Source: Epichloe hybrida (Eukaryota > Ascomycota > Sordariomycetes > Hypocreales > Clavicipitaceae). Taken from it: a stretch of DNA of 64,000 nt. Made by a program: the position numbers and the translations under genes. The notes under the pieces were generated by a model that was given only the letters and a program-made list of their open reading frames with translations, did not search any database and was not told the DNA's origin. The stretch is taken from positions 3,038,001 through 3,102,000 of the forward strand of contig JAFEKR010000005.1 in NCBI GenBank assembly GCA_019022495.1. The letters are read 5' to 3'. Below are positions 12,819-25,679 of this stretch, piece by piece (the first letter of the stretch is position 1; the number at the start of each line of letters is the position of its first letter).

Positions 12819-13047
12819 TGTGGCTATAACTAGGTTAACATTAGGTTAACCACTAGGAAAGTAAAGCACGTGTAGTAACACCACGCTATAATTAGCTATA
12901 TTTATACGCAAGGCATACATATATAACTTGCATCCTCTTTCCTTATAGCTATATAATACTATAGATAGCTTTAATCCTTAGACCTTATTATATTATTAAA
13001 CTAGACCTTAACTTACACTAGTATATTATCCCTTAGTATAACTAATA
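12819..13047 (+). repeat. Family E LTR (5')
   Basis: About 229 bp. It includes TTAGGTTAACCACTAGGAAAG and, near its end, CACTAGTATATTATCCCTTAG, both matched in 48992-49220. It is followed by CTAATTAATAGTTA, a RIP-like variant of the primer-site motif shared by A, B and D. The exact left end is inferred by aligning to the other LTR. Confidence 0.7.
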
Positions 13048-14329
13048 CTAATTAATAGTTAAAAAACTATAGATAAGTAAGGAAATATATAAGAAAAGGC
13101 TTTCCTTTAGCTACCTAAGGAAGTATACTAAAGGAAAATAAACTCTAAATACTAGATATTAGGCTTCCAAAGGATTTAACTTTTTTTATTAGTAAGTCTC
13201 TAACTATTAATAAAGGAATTAATCTTCTTATTTATTATAAGAAAACTAATTAACTAACTAAGAGCTTATAGCTATATAAAGTTTCTTAAACTAGAGATTA
13301 AAAATCCCTTAATCTTTACTAGTAAAAATCCCTTAGCCTTACTAGCTAAAAGCTATTTATAATAATAGCCTTTAGTAATAAATAAGTATTATTATAGACT
13401 ACTAAGGGAAAGCAGCCTACCTAACTAAGACTTAATAAGGTTACCTTACTATAATAACTCTAGAAATATACCTTAGTTATTACTACTAACTAGAAGAGCT
13501 TTAAAGAACTAGATTCTTAGATTACTAAGGAATAGAAGCTTAATAACTACCTTACTTAGATAATTAATATTTTATAAAACTAGCTAATATAAAGATCTTA
13601 CCCTTTAGGAGATTTTCTATAATAACCTTAATAGCTAGACTAAAGAAATACTTAACTAAGCTTTATAACCCTTAATATATAAATTATAAGACTACCTTTA
13701 TAAAAATAGTATTTATATTATTTAAAACTAAAGTAATAAGATTATTAAATTATTAGTCTAAGTTCTTAAAGAAGATATAATATTATAATAGCTTAAGAAT
13801 AAAATTATAAAGTAAATAGCTATAGGTAAATTCCTTTCTATTAGAAATCCTACCCTTAATAACCCCTTAATTATAAGCTCTCTTATTTATACTCCCTCCC
13901 TTTATAACCCCTTACTTTATAATCCTTTTATTAATAATCCCTTTACTATATAACTACCTTTAAGAGGAAATATACTTTAACTACTAATAATTCTACTAAT
14001 TACCTTAGAGTAACTAGTTTATATAAAAAAATATAGGGATAATAACTATTATAGTAAGAAAATATATAACTTCCTTATGCTAAAAGTTAACTTATTTTAG
14101 AATAAATATAATAGACTAAACCTTCTATAGGAATATATATATAAAGCCCTTCTAATTATACTCTTAGGTAATACTAAATAGTATTACCTTAATTATCTAG
14201 TAAATAAAGGTCTTATATATAAATAAATAGTTAATAATATTTATTAATGCTTTAAAATAGAAAGTAACTAATAGTTCTATTACTAAGAATAAAATAATAT
14301 AATACTTAGGAATATTATTACTAAGAATC
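13048..14329 (+). pseudogene. Element E leader and gag, first part
   Basis: RIP-degraded AT-rich sequence starting at the primer-site motif. The stretch TTTATTAATGCTTTAAAATAGAAAG near 14,240 matches family B gag at positions 39-66 (TTTATTAGCGCTTTAAGATAGAAAG), which identifies E as a B-like Copia. It ends at GAATC (14325-14329), the D target-site duplication, and resumes at 48002. No ORF survives. Confidence 0.65.
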
Positions 14330-14624
14330 TGTTAGAACAAGCATGATATCAACAAGGCTGCGCGCCTCTGATTGGCTAGGCGCGTTGCATCGCGGACCCA
14401 CATGTCCGGCCTAACCACGCCGCGGTTAGTGTTAGCACATATAGCCTCTTTGCTAATAACCCTAATTAAGGCCCCTTTTTCTATAATAAATAGCATACCC
14501 TCTTTACTTCTATTTAATCCCTCTTTTACTTGCTTTAATAGACTAGAATATATAATAATTATATACACTTTAGTTTACCCTAAAAACCCTATATATAAGT
14601 TACTAGTATCCTATAGATCTTATA
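14330..14624 (+). repeat. Family D LTR (5')
   Basis: 295 bp from TGTTAGAACAAGCATG to GATCTTATA. It pairs with 47707-48001, which ends GATCCCACA. The CG-rich part (GGCTGCGCGCCTCTGATTGGC) is better kept here than in the 3' copy. The long ORFs on both strands here are chance frames in the LTR. Confidence 0.92.
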
Positions 14625-15248
14625 CTAATTAGTAGTTATCTCTATAAATACTATAGATTAGTAAGGTTTATAGAAAAGGTATTAGTATTAAGAACTTACC
14701 TTATAAAAAAGAAAGTACTACTCTAAGATACTAAATATACTAAGGAAAAAGTATATTCTAGCTTTTCTTTTACCTTAAGTAACTATAACTAGCTTTATAC
14801 TAAATCTAAGCTTATTAACTTAATTAAGGCCTAGTTAGTAACTAACCTAACCTATCTTTATTTATTTAATTAGTATATTTATTATATAAATAAACCCTTA
14901 GAAGTATGTTTATTAAATAATTAAGGCCTAGTTAGTAACTAACCTAACTTATCCTTAATTATTTAATTAAACTTACTAAGGGGTAAAGATAATAGCTTTA
15001 CTTATAATCCTTTAAACCTTTATAATTTCTCTATTTCCTATACCTCCTTATTTACTACTAATATTATAGTAAAATATTAAGATTAACTAGAAGGATTTAA
15101 AACCTAAGATATTTCTTCTAATCTTAAATATACCTCCCCCCCTAAAGATACTAGAAGAGAAGTTAATCTATAAGTTATATCTTACCTCCTTAACTATATC
15201 TCCCTTAATTTACACTAGTATATTATATAATAAGCACTAGAAAATAAG
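14625..15248 (+). other. Element D leader, interrupted by A2
   Basis: Starts with the primer-site motif, then AT-rich RIP-mutated leader DNA with no ORF. It ends with ATAAG (15244-15248), the A2 target-site duplication. A local near-duplicate, TTAATTAAGGCCTAGTTAGTAACTAACCTAAC, appears at about 14820 and 14920, roughly 100 bases apart. Confidence 0.6.
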
Positions 15249-15557
15249 TGTTAGAACAAAGGTGATATCAATCGCGCGTCGCAGCCGCAATTACCCGGCA
15301 GAAGCTCAGGCCGCGCGCGAACCTTACATGTGACCTATAACCTAGCACGTTGATTAGCTAGGAAATGTAAGGACATAAACACGCAACCCCTTTTCCCTTT
15401 ATATATTATAACTTCTAGCTTTTACCTCTCTTTTCTTACAATAACTTAATTAATTATAACAACAGATAACGTAGCCTAGAATAGATAATTAATAATAATA
15501 CTATTCTTCGGGCTTACGACTATATTACATTAAATTCAATACCCTGTGAATCTAACA
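15249..15557 (+). repeat. Family A LTR (5' LTR of A2)
   Basis: 309 bp from TGTTAGAACAAAGGTGAT to GTGAATCTAACA, followed by the primer-site motif. Just downstream, GTGGTTA and TAACCAC (about 15564-15587) can pair across a 10-base loop. Confidence 0.92.
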
Positions 15558-16499
15558 CTGATTAGTGGTTACCTTCACAGATAACCACGTAGTCTTTAAA
15601 CACCACAGATTAGCAAGGTTAATTAGAAGAGGTAGCTTATCTAATGATAACTTACCTTATATAATAGGAGGGCTATGTTTAATAATAAGTTATGCTAATA
15701 GAAAGGTATAATATAGCTCTCTTCTTACTTTAGTATTAATATCTATATCTATATAGACTCCGAAACAACAAAGAAAGGTTTAATACTAGTAGCTAAGCTA
15801 TCCCCTTATCTTTCTTTATTATACGTTCTATTACATATTTAAAGTTAACTGCCTTGCCTTACGATCCTTTATATCCAAAACACATTACATAATCATAGTT
15901 ATACCCTTTTCTTCTTATATTATAAGATCTACCTCCCTTAATTAATTAGAATATTAGATATAGCTAAACCGTCTAGGACCTCTAGTTAATTTAGAGTTTC
16001 TAGCAAGACTAATAGCTATAATAATGCTATAGAAGGTATTAAAACAGGAGATAATAATAAATACCTTAATAAAGGAAAAACCCCTGTCTATACTAACCTA
16101 TACCCCTACATCTCTATAAGGCTTTAATAACATATTATAGAAAAACTACTTTAATAAATAGGAAGTTCTAAATATAAAGAGATAATAATACCTAAGGAAA
16201 TTAGTCTCTATATCCTTATAAAGACTAAATAATATAAGGAGTAAGGGTTATTTAAAAAAACACTATTCTCTAAATTTAGTAATAACTTCTACAAATAGTT
16301 AAGGGATAAGTTTATAAAAGGAAGAGACCTTTTATAGAATAGACTTTAAGACTATCTTCTTTATAATAGAGTGTATATAACTATTAGAAGAGGCACTAAG
16401 ATAGTAAATAACCTTAAAGAAGTAGTAAACTAAGAAGAATTTAGATTTTAGACTCTTAAAGAAATTAAAGAGGCTAGGAAGAAGTATATAGGCTTCTAA

Positions 16500-19400
16500 A
16501 AGAACCTATAGAATAAAGAGTTCTTCTATAATTTACTAGATAATAGTGATATTAGAACTAGGCAACCTACCCTATTACCCTAGTTATTAGTATGATTACT
16601 ATTAAAAGAATTAATAAGCTAGACTCCCCTAGGAAAACTAAGTTAATCCTCTCTAGGAAGGCCTAGCTAATCTCCCCTAGGAAGGTTAATTAACCTAGAG
16701 TTAAGACTACCTAAGGATACTATTTGCAAGCATCTATAGGTAACTCCCCTACCTATACCTTTACTAGAGGTAAGTTAGTAGTATTACCCTAGTAACACTA
16801 CTAATAATGCCCTTAAGCAGGAGAGTTACTAATAGAGGCAACCTATGCTATCTAGGGCTAGTAGTACCCCTATTAGCATAGCTTAAAGAGCTATAATTCC
16901 TCCTTCCTAATATAAGGAAGAGAAGGATTAGAGGGAATAACAAGCCCTAAGGGTGCTACCTATAAAGCCGCCCTCTTACTTCCTAAAGACCTTACTACCC
17001 CTTCTATAGATATAAAGGGAAACACCTAGAGGACCCCTATAGACCTAGAGACCTTTACTAAAGTAAATTATTAACCTATCTAAGGTATACCCTAAAGAAT
17101 AACTCTATAGCGCTAATAACTATAATATCCTTAAATTAAAGCTTTAAATATTCTATAGAAAGTGTAAGTTACTTAACATCTAGCCTAAATAAGCTAGTTA
17201 TGCTTTTAAGGTTATGCTTAAAGGCAAAGCACTATAATACTATATAAACCACCTCTCTAAACCTAGATAACTATAAGATCTCCTTACGCTAGTTAGCTAT
17301 ATAAGAGAATAATTTAAAACTAAGGATATATAGCAAAGATATTTACTAAAGTAGAATAACACTTCCCTATAAGGAATAGTAAATAATAACCTAAGTAAGT
17401 TAATAATTAAATATTTTAATAAACTTATAGAAAGGCTAGCTATCTTATAATAAGCAGTGCCTAAAGTAAGCTAAACTAAAAGGGCACTCTAGAATTAACT
17501 TATTAGAGCCTATTATAGTATTTTAGAGTGTAAAGGAGTAATTATAGATTCGCTAGACGGACTATAAGAGTTTTATAAATAGATTAGAATAACCCTTTAT
17601 CTTATTAAGGAAAAGAAAAAGAACTATTAATAGTTCCTAACTAAAGCTATAACCCTAGAGTAATTCTAGACTAACTAAAGATATAATAGGAATAGAAAAG
17701 AGACCTAATACCCCTTAAAACTATAAGGAAAAGGAGGTACTCCTCACATAAAGAAGTGCTATATATATAATAAGGAAGGATACTAGTTATCTAAGCACCC
17801 TAAAGAGGACTATAAGAAGGCGTTTTAACGCTTTAAGAACCACTACCTTGTAGATCTAACTAATAACTTATATTATTCATTTCTTACTTAGTATAAGGGA
17901 GAACATAAGTCCTAACCCCCTATTAATAACAAAATCGCTTAGTACATAAAGAGCATTGGATTTAATGACGGCCTTAATAATATAGATAGGCTAGTACCTA
18001 CAAGCTTCTTTACTTATAAAACCTAGATTAATAGCAAAAGAATAGTTTAATTCCTAATAAGGCAAGCAGCTTATTATAGTCTAAGCAAAGAAGACCCCTT
18101 TTAGCAGGAACTTATAAATAAAGCCCTAGCAATGTTTATATTAGAAAATCGCTATTCCTATGCAACATTCCAAGGGATCATACCTAATATAGGAGCCGTA
18201 AAGTTCTCTACAGTAGGGCACCCTTAATTTCTTACTTTATAACATTAGATACCCATATTATAGCTTAATAAATTAATAGAGAAGAAGGCATTAGTTAGAT
18301 TTAGTGTGGGAGACCTAATTATTATGCTTAAAGTGGCTAATATACCTACTCCCTTTAGAAATATTCTCTTTTAGGTTATCCTTATAAACACTCTATTCCT
18401 CTTATCCCTTAATAATATAGACTATCTAAAGATTAACTTTAACATCTCTAAGAACACGCTACAATAAGGAAATATTAAAGTCCCTATTATATATAAATAG
18501 GGCCATGCCTAGATACTTCTTACATAGAAAGAAGAAGTAGTTACTTAGAGCTACCTTATAGAAGGCAAGCTACAGTAATTATATTACCGCTTTAGGCATC
18601 TATTAATCTAATGTTTACATAAGGTTCTCTGTAAATTAGGGCATAATATTAACATTAAAGCTATTAGGGAGCTAATAAGAATTTACTACTAATGCTAAAT
18701 ACATATAAATAGCCCTAATTGCTTTAAGTTTACCCTTAAGGATAAGTATAGCTTTAATTATAAAGTAATAGTAAATATCTTCTACCTAGATAGTAACCGC
18801 CTTACACTCCACGCTATAGATATAGCTACAGTGTTTAATATAGTGAAATTCCTTAATAATATCTCTGCAAAAATAACCTAGGAAGCCCTCTAAATATGCT
18901 AGATTAATGCTTACCTAGGCCCCCTAGACTTTATTATTATAAATACTAGAATAAACTTCCATAGCAATAAATTTAGATAATTCATAGCTTTAATATTAAT
19001 TTTGATTAAGGAAGTCCCTATTAAGGCATACTATAGCATAGGGAAGGTTAAAAGGTATTATAAGCTACTCTAAAGAGCCTATAATATAATTAGACGTAAA
19101 TACCCTATAACGCTAGAACCTATTGCCCTTTAAATAGTAATTAAGGCCCTAAATAACACTATAAGCCCTAATAGCCTTATCCTTACCCTCCTTATCTTTA
19201 AAGCTTACCTATATATAATAAATAAGTCCTTGCTATTACTTAATATTACATAATATATAATTATAGTATAGAAGGCTACTAAGGAGATTAAGAGACTCTA
19301 TACTATCTAGAAGGTTAATAAGGCCCTTGCTAAACGTAATAGCCTAGATACCTTAAAGACCCTTAGCCTACCGCTTAGATTAAAGGTTAAGGTATAGTAA

Positions 19401-21290
19401 GAAGGTAAGGGATAGGTAGGTCTATATAAGCTACTAGTAATTACTAGAGAAAGCTATATACTTAATATACCTAGAGGCCTAAAGACCTTTAGGTTAATAT
19501 CTATTAAGCCTTACTATAATAATCCTAGTGTAAAGAAGATAGCGGAGCCTAGTAAAGAGGAAGGAGAAAAAGGGTAAGAGGCCTATAATAAGAACACAGT
19601 ACTACTAATACTATTAAAGCAAGGACGTAAAAGGCTATAGAAAAACCCTCCTATAATACCTTAAGGTACTAATACCTTCCTATTAGCAAAAGAATATAGT
19701 AACCTAGCTCTTATAATTAAGTTACGTAAGGAAGGAATTATTAAAACCCTAGGCAAACCATTTAAGCTATTAATAAAAGCAGAGATTAACGCTTTAATTA
19801 AGTAAGGTATATTTAAATTCATTATATTTAACAAGGAAAAATATAGTAGGATTTAAATCTTTAATTCCTAAATTATTAATAAGATTAAAGGTAAGACAAC
19901 AGAACCTTACAAAAAGTCATGCCTTATGATCTAAGGGTGTGAGGATAAAGGGAAATAGGCTATTCTTACATAGGCCCTAATGATTTAACACGCGAGCTAA
20001 TATCTTATCCTTACAATAGCCCCATTAGTAAGATTAAGGAAATTCCTTATCTAGCTAAGAGATATTTATTAGGCTTATATATAGGCCTGTATATTACTAG
20101 AGCAGCTAATCCTAGCGCGCTTGCTAATTTAGATATAGCATCTCTACCCGCCTAGTATAATCTTAAGGGTTATTAAACCTCTCTATAGGCTTATAAAGGT
20201 AGGAACACACTAGTAGGTTATGTATTATAAGCATTACAGAGAGAACCTCTAGATAAAAACCTCTATGTATAATCCCTGCCTGCTTATAACTATAAAGGAA
20301 AGCCCTAATATTACCTATATTAGAATGTAAACTAATAATATAATTAGCCTCTTAGATAAGAAGTTCTCTAAGAAGGAAGAGACCTAGCTTACTATAGTAG
20401 GCTTTAACGCAAAGCTAAAGTAATTCCTAACTTAGGACTACTCTCTTATATTTAATAGTAGTATTATCTTACTAGAGAATAATACTATTAAGATCTAGTA
20501 AAAAGGGCAGAGTAATAAGTTAGAGTTAGTTCTAATAACTAACTTAAAGCGTAAATACATTAAGCAGAGAGCCTAAGGCGCTTACATCGCCTTAATCTAC
20601 TAACCAGAGGCTTACTTTAACCTATCTGTTGCTATATAATACTAGGAGCTAACCCTAGAGAATGTAAAAGCCCTTAATTGCTACCTAAAGTAGCAGATAG
20701 ATTACCTAGAGAGAGGTCTAATGTTTATCCTAATTAACCTTAAGAAGGTAAAGCTCTTTACCTTTATAAATAAATCCTTTGCTAATAACTAGGACCTATC
20801 CTTATAACTAGGATATATACTTATCCTAGTAAATAAAGACTACACTAATAGTAAGTTTATAATTAAAGGTAATATTATACACTTTAGCTTAATAAAGAGC
20901 AAGAGAGTTATGTAAAGCATACTTACCTTAGAAGTCTATAGTATAGTAGCTAGTGTTAATATAGCTTATGTAATTATAACTACCCTAAACTTAGTTACTA
21001 ACTAACTAAAGCTCCTAAAGATCCTAGTTATTGTATATACAGATTTATACTCCTTATATAAGTGCCTTATTAAGCTTAGTATAATAAAGGAGAAATACCT
21101 AATAATTAATATTATAGCCCTTTAATAGTTATACAAACGCTAAGAACTCTACAAGATCTAATAGATTAATAAAGAGGATAACCTAGCTAATGCCTTTATA
21201 AAGGCATTACTTAATAAGGCCCTTAAGAGCTTTATCTTAACTAACTAGATAACTATCTAGATAGAGGGATAGGTTACTTATACATAACAC
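16500..21290 (+). pseudogene. Copia-like gag-pol remnant (A2)
   Basis: A degenerate polyprotein in Copia order. Gag lies about 16540-17940, with a zinc knuckle near 17752-17812 that reads K-C-Y-I-Y-N-K-E-G-Y (Cys to Tyr). Protease lies about 18080-18500 and integrase about 18600-19300. RT has its QTDD position as stop-T-N-N near 20330. RNase H has the pattern KLFTFINKSFANN near 20750. The C-terminal NxDNLANAFIKA near 21172-21205 corresponds to the NPADxxTK end of Copia polyproteins. Both RT catalytic aspartates are lost by G-to-A changes. 15558-16500 is leader with no identifiable coding. Confidence 0.82.
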
Positions 21291-21745
21291 ACGTATAGTA
21301 AGAGGAAAAGGTAATCCTCTAGGAGGGTAGCCACGGGGATAAGATAGTGATACATAAGGGATTTACGCCCTTATAGTTAATATCCCTAGCGGCTATAACC
21401 ACGCTAGCCTACTAGGCCCTCCTAGTGAACTATAGAAATTAATAGTAGTGCGTAGGAGGATAAAGGTATTACTAAGGAGGAGGAAGACATTGTATATATA
21501 CTACGGTGTGGTATATGTATTATTTTAAGGAAAGAAGGGATTTAGAAGGACTTACTTATCCTTATATAAGCTTATAGGCTAAGTGAGATTATTATTTCCC
21601 TTTTATTAGTAACTATATGCCTAGACAGGCTATAAGTTCTTTTCCTTATATCCCCTATTAATTATATTCTTAATCTATCTTTCCTTTTTTATTTTTGTAA
21701 TTAATATTGCGTGTTAATAATTATATTAAAAGAGAGAAGTTCTAG

Positions 21746-22054
21746 TGTTAGAACAAAGGTAATATTAATCACGCGTCATAGCTATAATTACCTAGTAGAA
21801 GCTTAGGCCGCGCACGGACCCCACACGTGACCTATAACCTAGCATGTTAATTAGCTAGGAAATGTGGGGACACAAACGCGCAACCCCTTTTCCCTTTATA
21901 TATCATAACTTCTAGCTTTTACCTCTCTTTTCTTATAACAACTCAATCAATCATAACAACAGACAACGCAGCCTAGAATAGATAATCGATGATAATACTA
22001 TTCTTCGGGCTCACGACTGTATTACATTGAATTCAATACCCTGTGAATCCAACA
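21746..22054 (+). repeat. Family A LTR (3' LTR of A2)
   Basis: 309 bp. Its right half is the best-preserved family A LTR copy here (GGCTCACGACTGTATTACATTG and similar). It is followed by the target duplication ATAAG. Confidence 0.92.
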
Positions 22055-22059
22055 ATAAG

Positions 22060-23978
22060 GAAGTATTTAATTTTAAAGTGAATACTACCTCTAAAGAACT
22101 TATAGCTTAGATTTTTATTAAGAAAGTAACTTATAAATATAAGAACTTATACTTATAAACCTTATTTATTATCTTTAATAATAACTTTAGAGAATAAAAC
22201 TAAGAGATATTCTAAGTAGTAAATCCTAAAGCTATAAAGAGTTTTTAAGACTTTCTTTTCTTTAGTAGTATTTATATAGACTTATAGAGTTACTATAAGA
22301 TAATAGTCTTACTTAAAGATATTATTAACTATAATAAATTCTATAATTAAAAAGAAGAAAAAATATAGGAAGTTACTAGGAAGTATTTCCCCTTTAAAAG
22401 GTAAATAGTAAAAAAAGACTTTTATAAAGACTTTCTCCTTATTAGTATTCTTTCTTTTAGAGATTAAATAAATTAACTAATTACTTTATAATATCCCTAA
22501 TCCCCTTAGCTACTATAATTACTCCTATTATATTCCTAAATTCTATTATACTAATCCCTAAGTATACTAAGTATAAGGTAAAGGTATAATAATAAGGGTA
22601 ATCCCTTTATTATAAGCCCTTAACTATAAGCCTAGACCCCCCTTACTTCCTCTCCTATAGTAAGGTATTATAATCCCTCTCTATAGTCTAGAACTATAGC
22701 ACCCCTTCTATAAGATTTAATTATTTTTATTTTCTCTTAAGAGATAGGCTAATTCTTATTAAAGTAACTACTTAATCTTAATAAGTTCTATAATAATAAA
22801 AGTATTAAGTATAGTACTAAGGAGTATAATATTCTTAATATTAAGCTCTTAACTTATTAAAGAAAGTATAAAATACTAGGAATTATATAAAAATAGTTAG
22901 GCTATAGTTTTAAGTTTATACTAAAAGAAAGGCCTCTCTAGTACTTTCTAGAGAATCTTTTAGGCTAAAAAAACCCCTAAGATCTCCTAACTCTTATTTA
23001 TAGGATTAGGTAAAAGTTTAAGATAGATAATATATATTAGAAAAACTATTTATTATAAGGAAAGTTATAACTACTTATAATTATCTAAGAGAACCCTAAT
23101 AAATTAAAGATTAAACGCTTTAAAGACCTTATAATAAAGCTTTTAAATCTCTAAAGGGTAAATCCTTATAAATCCTAGTTAGAATTAGATTTTTATAGTT
23201 AGATTCTAAATACCTATAAAGAAATCCTAGAATATAAGGCTTATATTATTAATCCTCCTATTAACCTCTAACGCTTTTATAAATAGATAAGGATATTAAT
23301 TAGTAAATCTAAAGCTTTAATTAATTAATAGTAGTTCCCTATAGAAGCTAGCACTAAGGAACACTTTTAGACTAACTATAAGTATAATAGGAAGGGTAAG
23401 AAAGCCTAATATAGTTAATCTATATTAAAAAGTAATCCTTATTACTTAAAAAAGTATTATATATATAGTAAAGAAAGTTATTAGTTAACTAAGCACTTAG
23501 ATAAGGACTAGAAGAAGGCGTTCTAATGCTTTAAGAATTACTCCTATATAGACTTAATAGCTTCTTTATATAATATATTCCTAATATAGTATAAAGGTAA
23601 TAATAATTCTAAATTAGCTAAAGATAATAATATTAACTAATACCTAATAAAACTTAGTTTTAGTAAAGAAAATAATAATAGCTAAGTGCTTATAAGCTTC
23701 TTTATATATAGGACTACCTATAATAGCTATATAATTACTAAGATTCTTACTAGTAAAGTAATAATTTATACTCTAGCTAAGAAAAATCTATTTAATCTTT
23801 AGGAACTAAATAAGGCACTAAGTATATTTATACTTAAAGAATAATATTTATCTAGAACCTTTAAAGGTATTATAGCTAATATAAGTACTATAGGATATTT
23901 ATTAGTAAGCTACCCTTAATTCTTAGCTTTATAAAGTATAATACTAACTATTACGCTTAATAAGTTAAATACTAGGAA
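22060..23978 (+). pseudogene. Element D gag (segment 2 of D)
   Basis: Continues D after A2. The gag zinc knuckle region is near 23452-23530, reading K-Y-Y-I-Y-S-K-E-S-Y followed by K-H-L-D-K-D-Q-K-K-A-F, parallel to A2. Many TAA/TAG stops. It ends at AGGAA (23974-23978), the B1 target duplication. Confidence 0.72.
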
Positions 23979-24231
23979 TGTTGGATGCACCAAGGTCCTG
24001 CGCAGGTAATAAATCCCGTATAAATTGAAGTCAATGATAGTTAGATAGCTAGGAAAGAGGAAGAAGAGAGGGAAAGTCTAGATGCTAGAAAAGTAAGCGA
24101 AATCCGTATGTGAGGCATAAAAGGGGGTAGCAAATTAATGCAGCCAATTATATCGCGTGCATCGCGCCAGACCCATAATTAGTCTAGTCTTTAGCCACGA
24201 TTAAACCGATAAAGATCCGAAGGAATTAACA
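23979..24231 (-). repeat. Family B LTR (3' LTR of B1)
   Basis: 253 bp, starting TGTTGGATGCACCAAGG on the plus strand. Partner of 37598-37850. Confidence 0.92.
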
Positions 24232-24591
24232 CTAGCAATCTCTCTTTTTCCTTTGTGGCTAAAGAGCTTAAAAACGTAATAAAAATTAAATTAAAGGAAA
24301 GTATACACTAGTAAATCCCTTAATAGGAATCCGCTGCTCTGATTAGCTGTCGTGGCATTAGTTAATTAAATTAATCTATTATTCCTTACCTAAGCTCCCG
24401 TTTCCTAATATCACAGGTCTCTTTACCTATCCTTTAATATAAATTGTTAATTCATTTAAATTAATTAAAGAGGAAAGTAATAAATTTGGCAATGCTTTTG
24501 TCATTACATCCGCTAGATTATCATTACCGTTAATCCATCTAACTTCATAGATCTCATGCCTTTCATACAATTAATAAAGAGCTATAATATT

Positions 24592-25422
24592 TATTGAAAT
24601 GTAGGGAGCTAGTTACCAGCTGCCAGCTGGCAACAGCTATACAAGTGCAAGCTCTACGGTCGGGGACCGATAGGGCCGCAACGTTAAATTAATTAACGCA
24701 ACGCAACGGAAGGTTATGGTAGTTATTAACTAATAGAATTTAATTTAGATTACTTTTATAATATCTTATAGAGTAATAGAATTGATTTTAGATACGTTAT
24801 ACGGGCAATGCGGCTATTGTTAGTTAAGAGGACTAGCTATCTAGCTAGTTGAAAAGATCTTCTTCCTCTCATAGACCTACTAACCGTATTGGTGGATCCG
24901 GGCCGCTAACGGGGTCTTACAGGCCACTTTTGATTTTCCGCAAAATTCATTTGTATGCAAAAATCAAAAAATCAACTCACCACTATACTAGCTAGCAACC
25001 CGTATGCACCAACTTTTGGTCCAAAAAATAACCTTGCATAAAGAGAAAGCCCTATCTTTAAGCTTCAATTTACTATATATAAAACTTTTGTACGACCTCT
25101 AGATAAAGAGAAAATCATTATCAAAGATAGCTATAGGGTAAGTTATGTGTAAGGTAACCTGCTTACGTCACCCTAGCTTACGTTACCCTAGCTTACCTAA
25201 TTACTAGTGGTGTGGTTGTGGCCACACTTACAGCTACAACGCAATTAACTAATTAGTCATTCACACGGTTAGTCGCAGCTGTTGACAGCTGCGACGCAGT
25301 CATTAACAGCTGCCCTCGCGACCGTTGACAGCTGCAGTGCAGCTGTTAGACTTGCAAAGCAAGCTAGTAATAAGAAGGTTCTTTAACTAGAAAAGGGCTA
25401 AAAATAGGTCTTATTTTTAACA
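24592..25422 (-). repeat. Family C LTR (3' LTR of C)
   Basis: 831 bp, TATTGAAATG...TTTTTAACA on the plus strand. It contains a cluster of CAGCTG palindromes and two hairpins. One at 25272-25295 has perfect 10-bp arms GTCGCAGCTG/CAGCTGCGAC around TTGA. The other is near 25327-25347. A third family member is the solo LTR at 51573-52381. Confidence 0.93.
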
Positions 25423-25679
25423 CCCCCTCTACAAAAGAATTACATTTAAAGCAATTAGAAGTGTACAAAGAGACTATAAGGAAAAAACAACAACTTTTGA
25501 TAATAACAGATAAAAGGGAAAAACAGGAAAAAAAAATAAAAGACCCCCTTTTTGAATTCCTAGCTATTGTTAAATATAGCTCCCTTTTTGACGTTGTTTT
25601 TAGTTCCCTGTTGAAGGGAATTAGTTGTTGGTTTAATAATTATTAAGCCCTAAAAGCTTAATAAAAGCCTAATGAAGAG

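Larger units (their letters stand above)
15249..22054 (+). mobile_element. Complete Ty1/Copia-like element A2, inserted in D
   Basis: 6806 bp, coding plus, with 309-bp LTRs (15249-15557 and 21746-22054). The target-site duplication is ATAAG at 15244-15248 and 22055-22059. The primer-site motif CTGATTAGTGGTTACC starts at 15558. The polypurine tract AAAAGAGAGAAG lies just before the 3' LTR. It is the inverted-orientation sister of A1. Confidence 0.93.

Noticed and set aside
14400..14450. Self-priming by CTAACCAC in the D LTR pairing with the GTGGTTA primer motif
   Set aside because: Only seven bases match, and families A and B lack the complement in their LTRs.
14332..14632. Overlapping ORFs on both strands, and a similar one at 47779-48024
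   Set aside because: They lie inside or across the edge of the family D LTRs. The less-mutated LTR happens to lack stops.
25461..25646. 61-codon plus-strand ORF
   Set aside because: Lies in the 3' noncoding region of C on the antisense strand; low-complexity Lys/Gln-rich.
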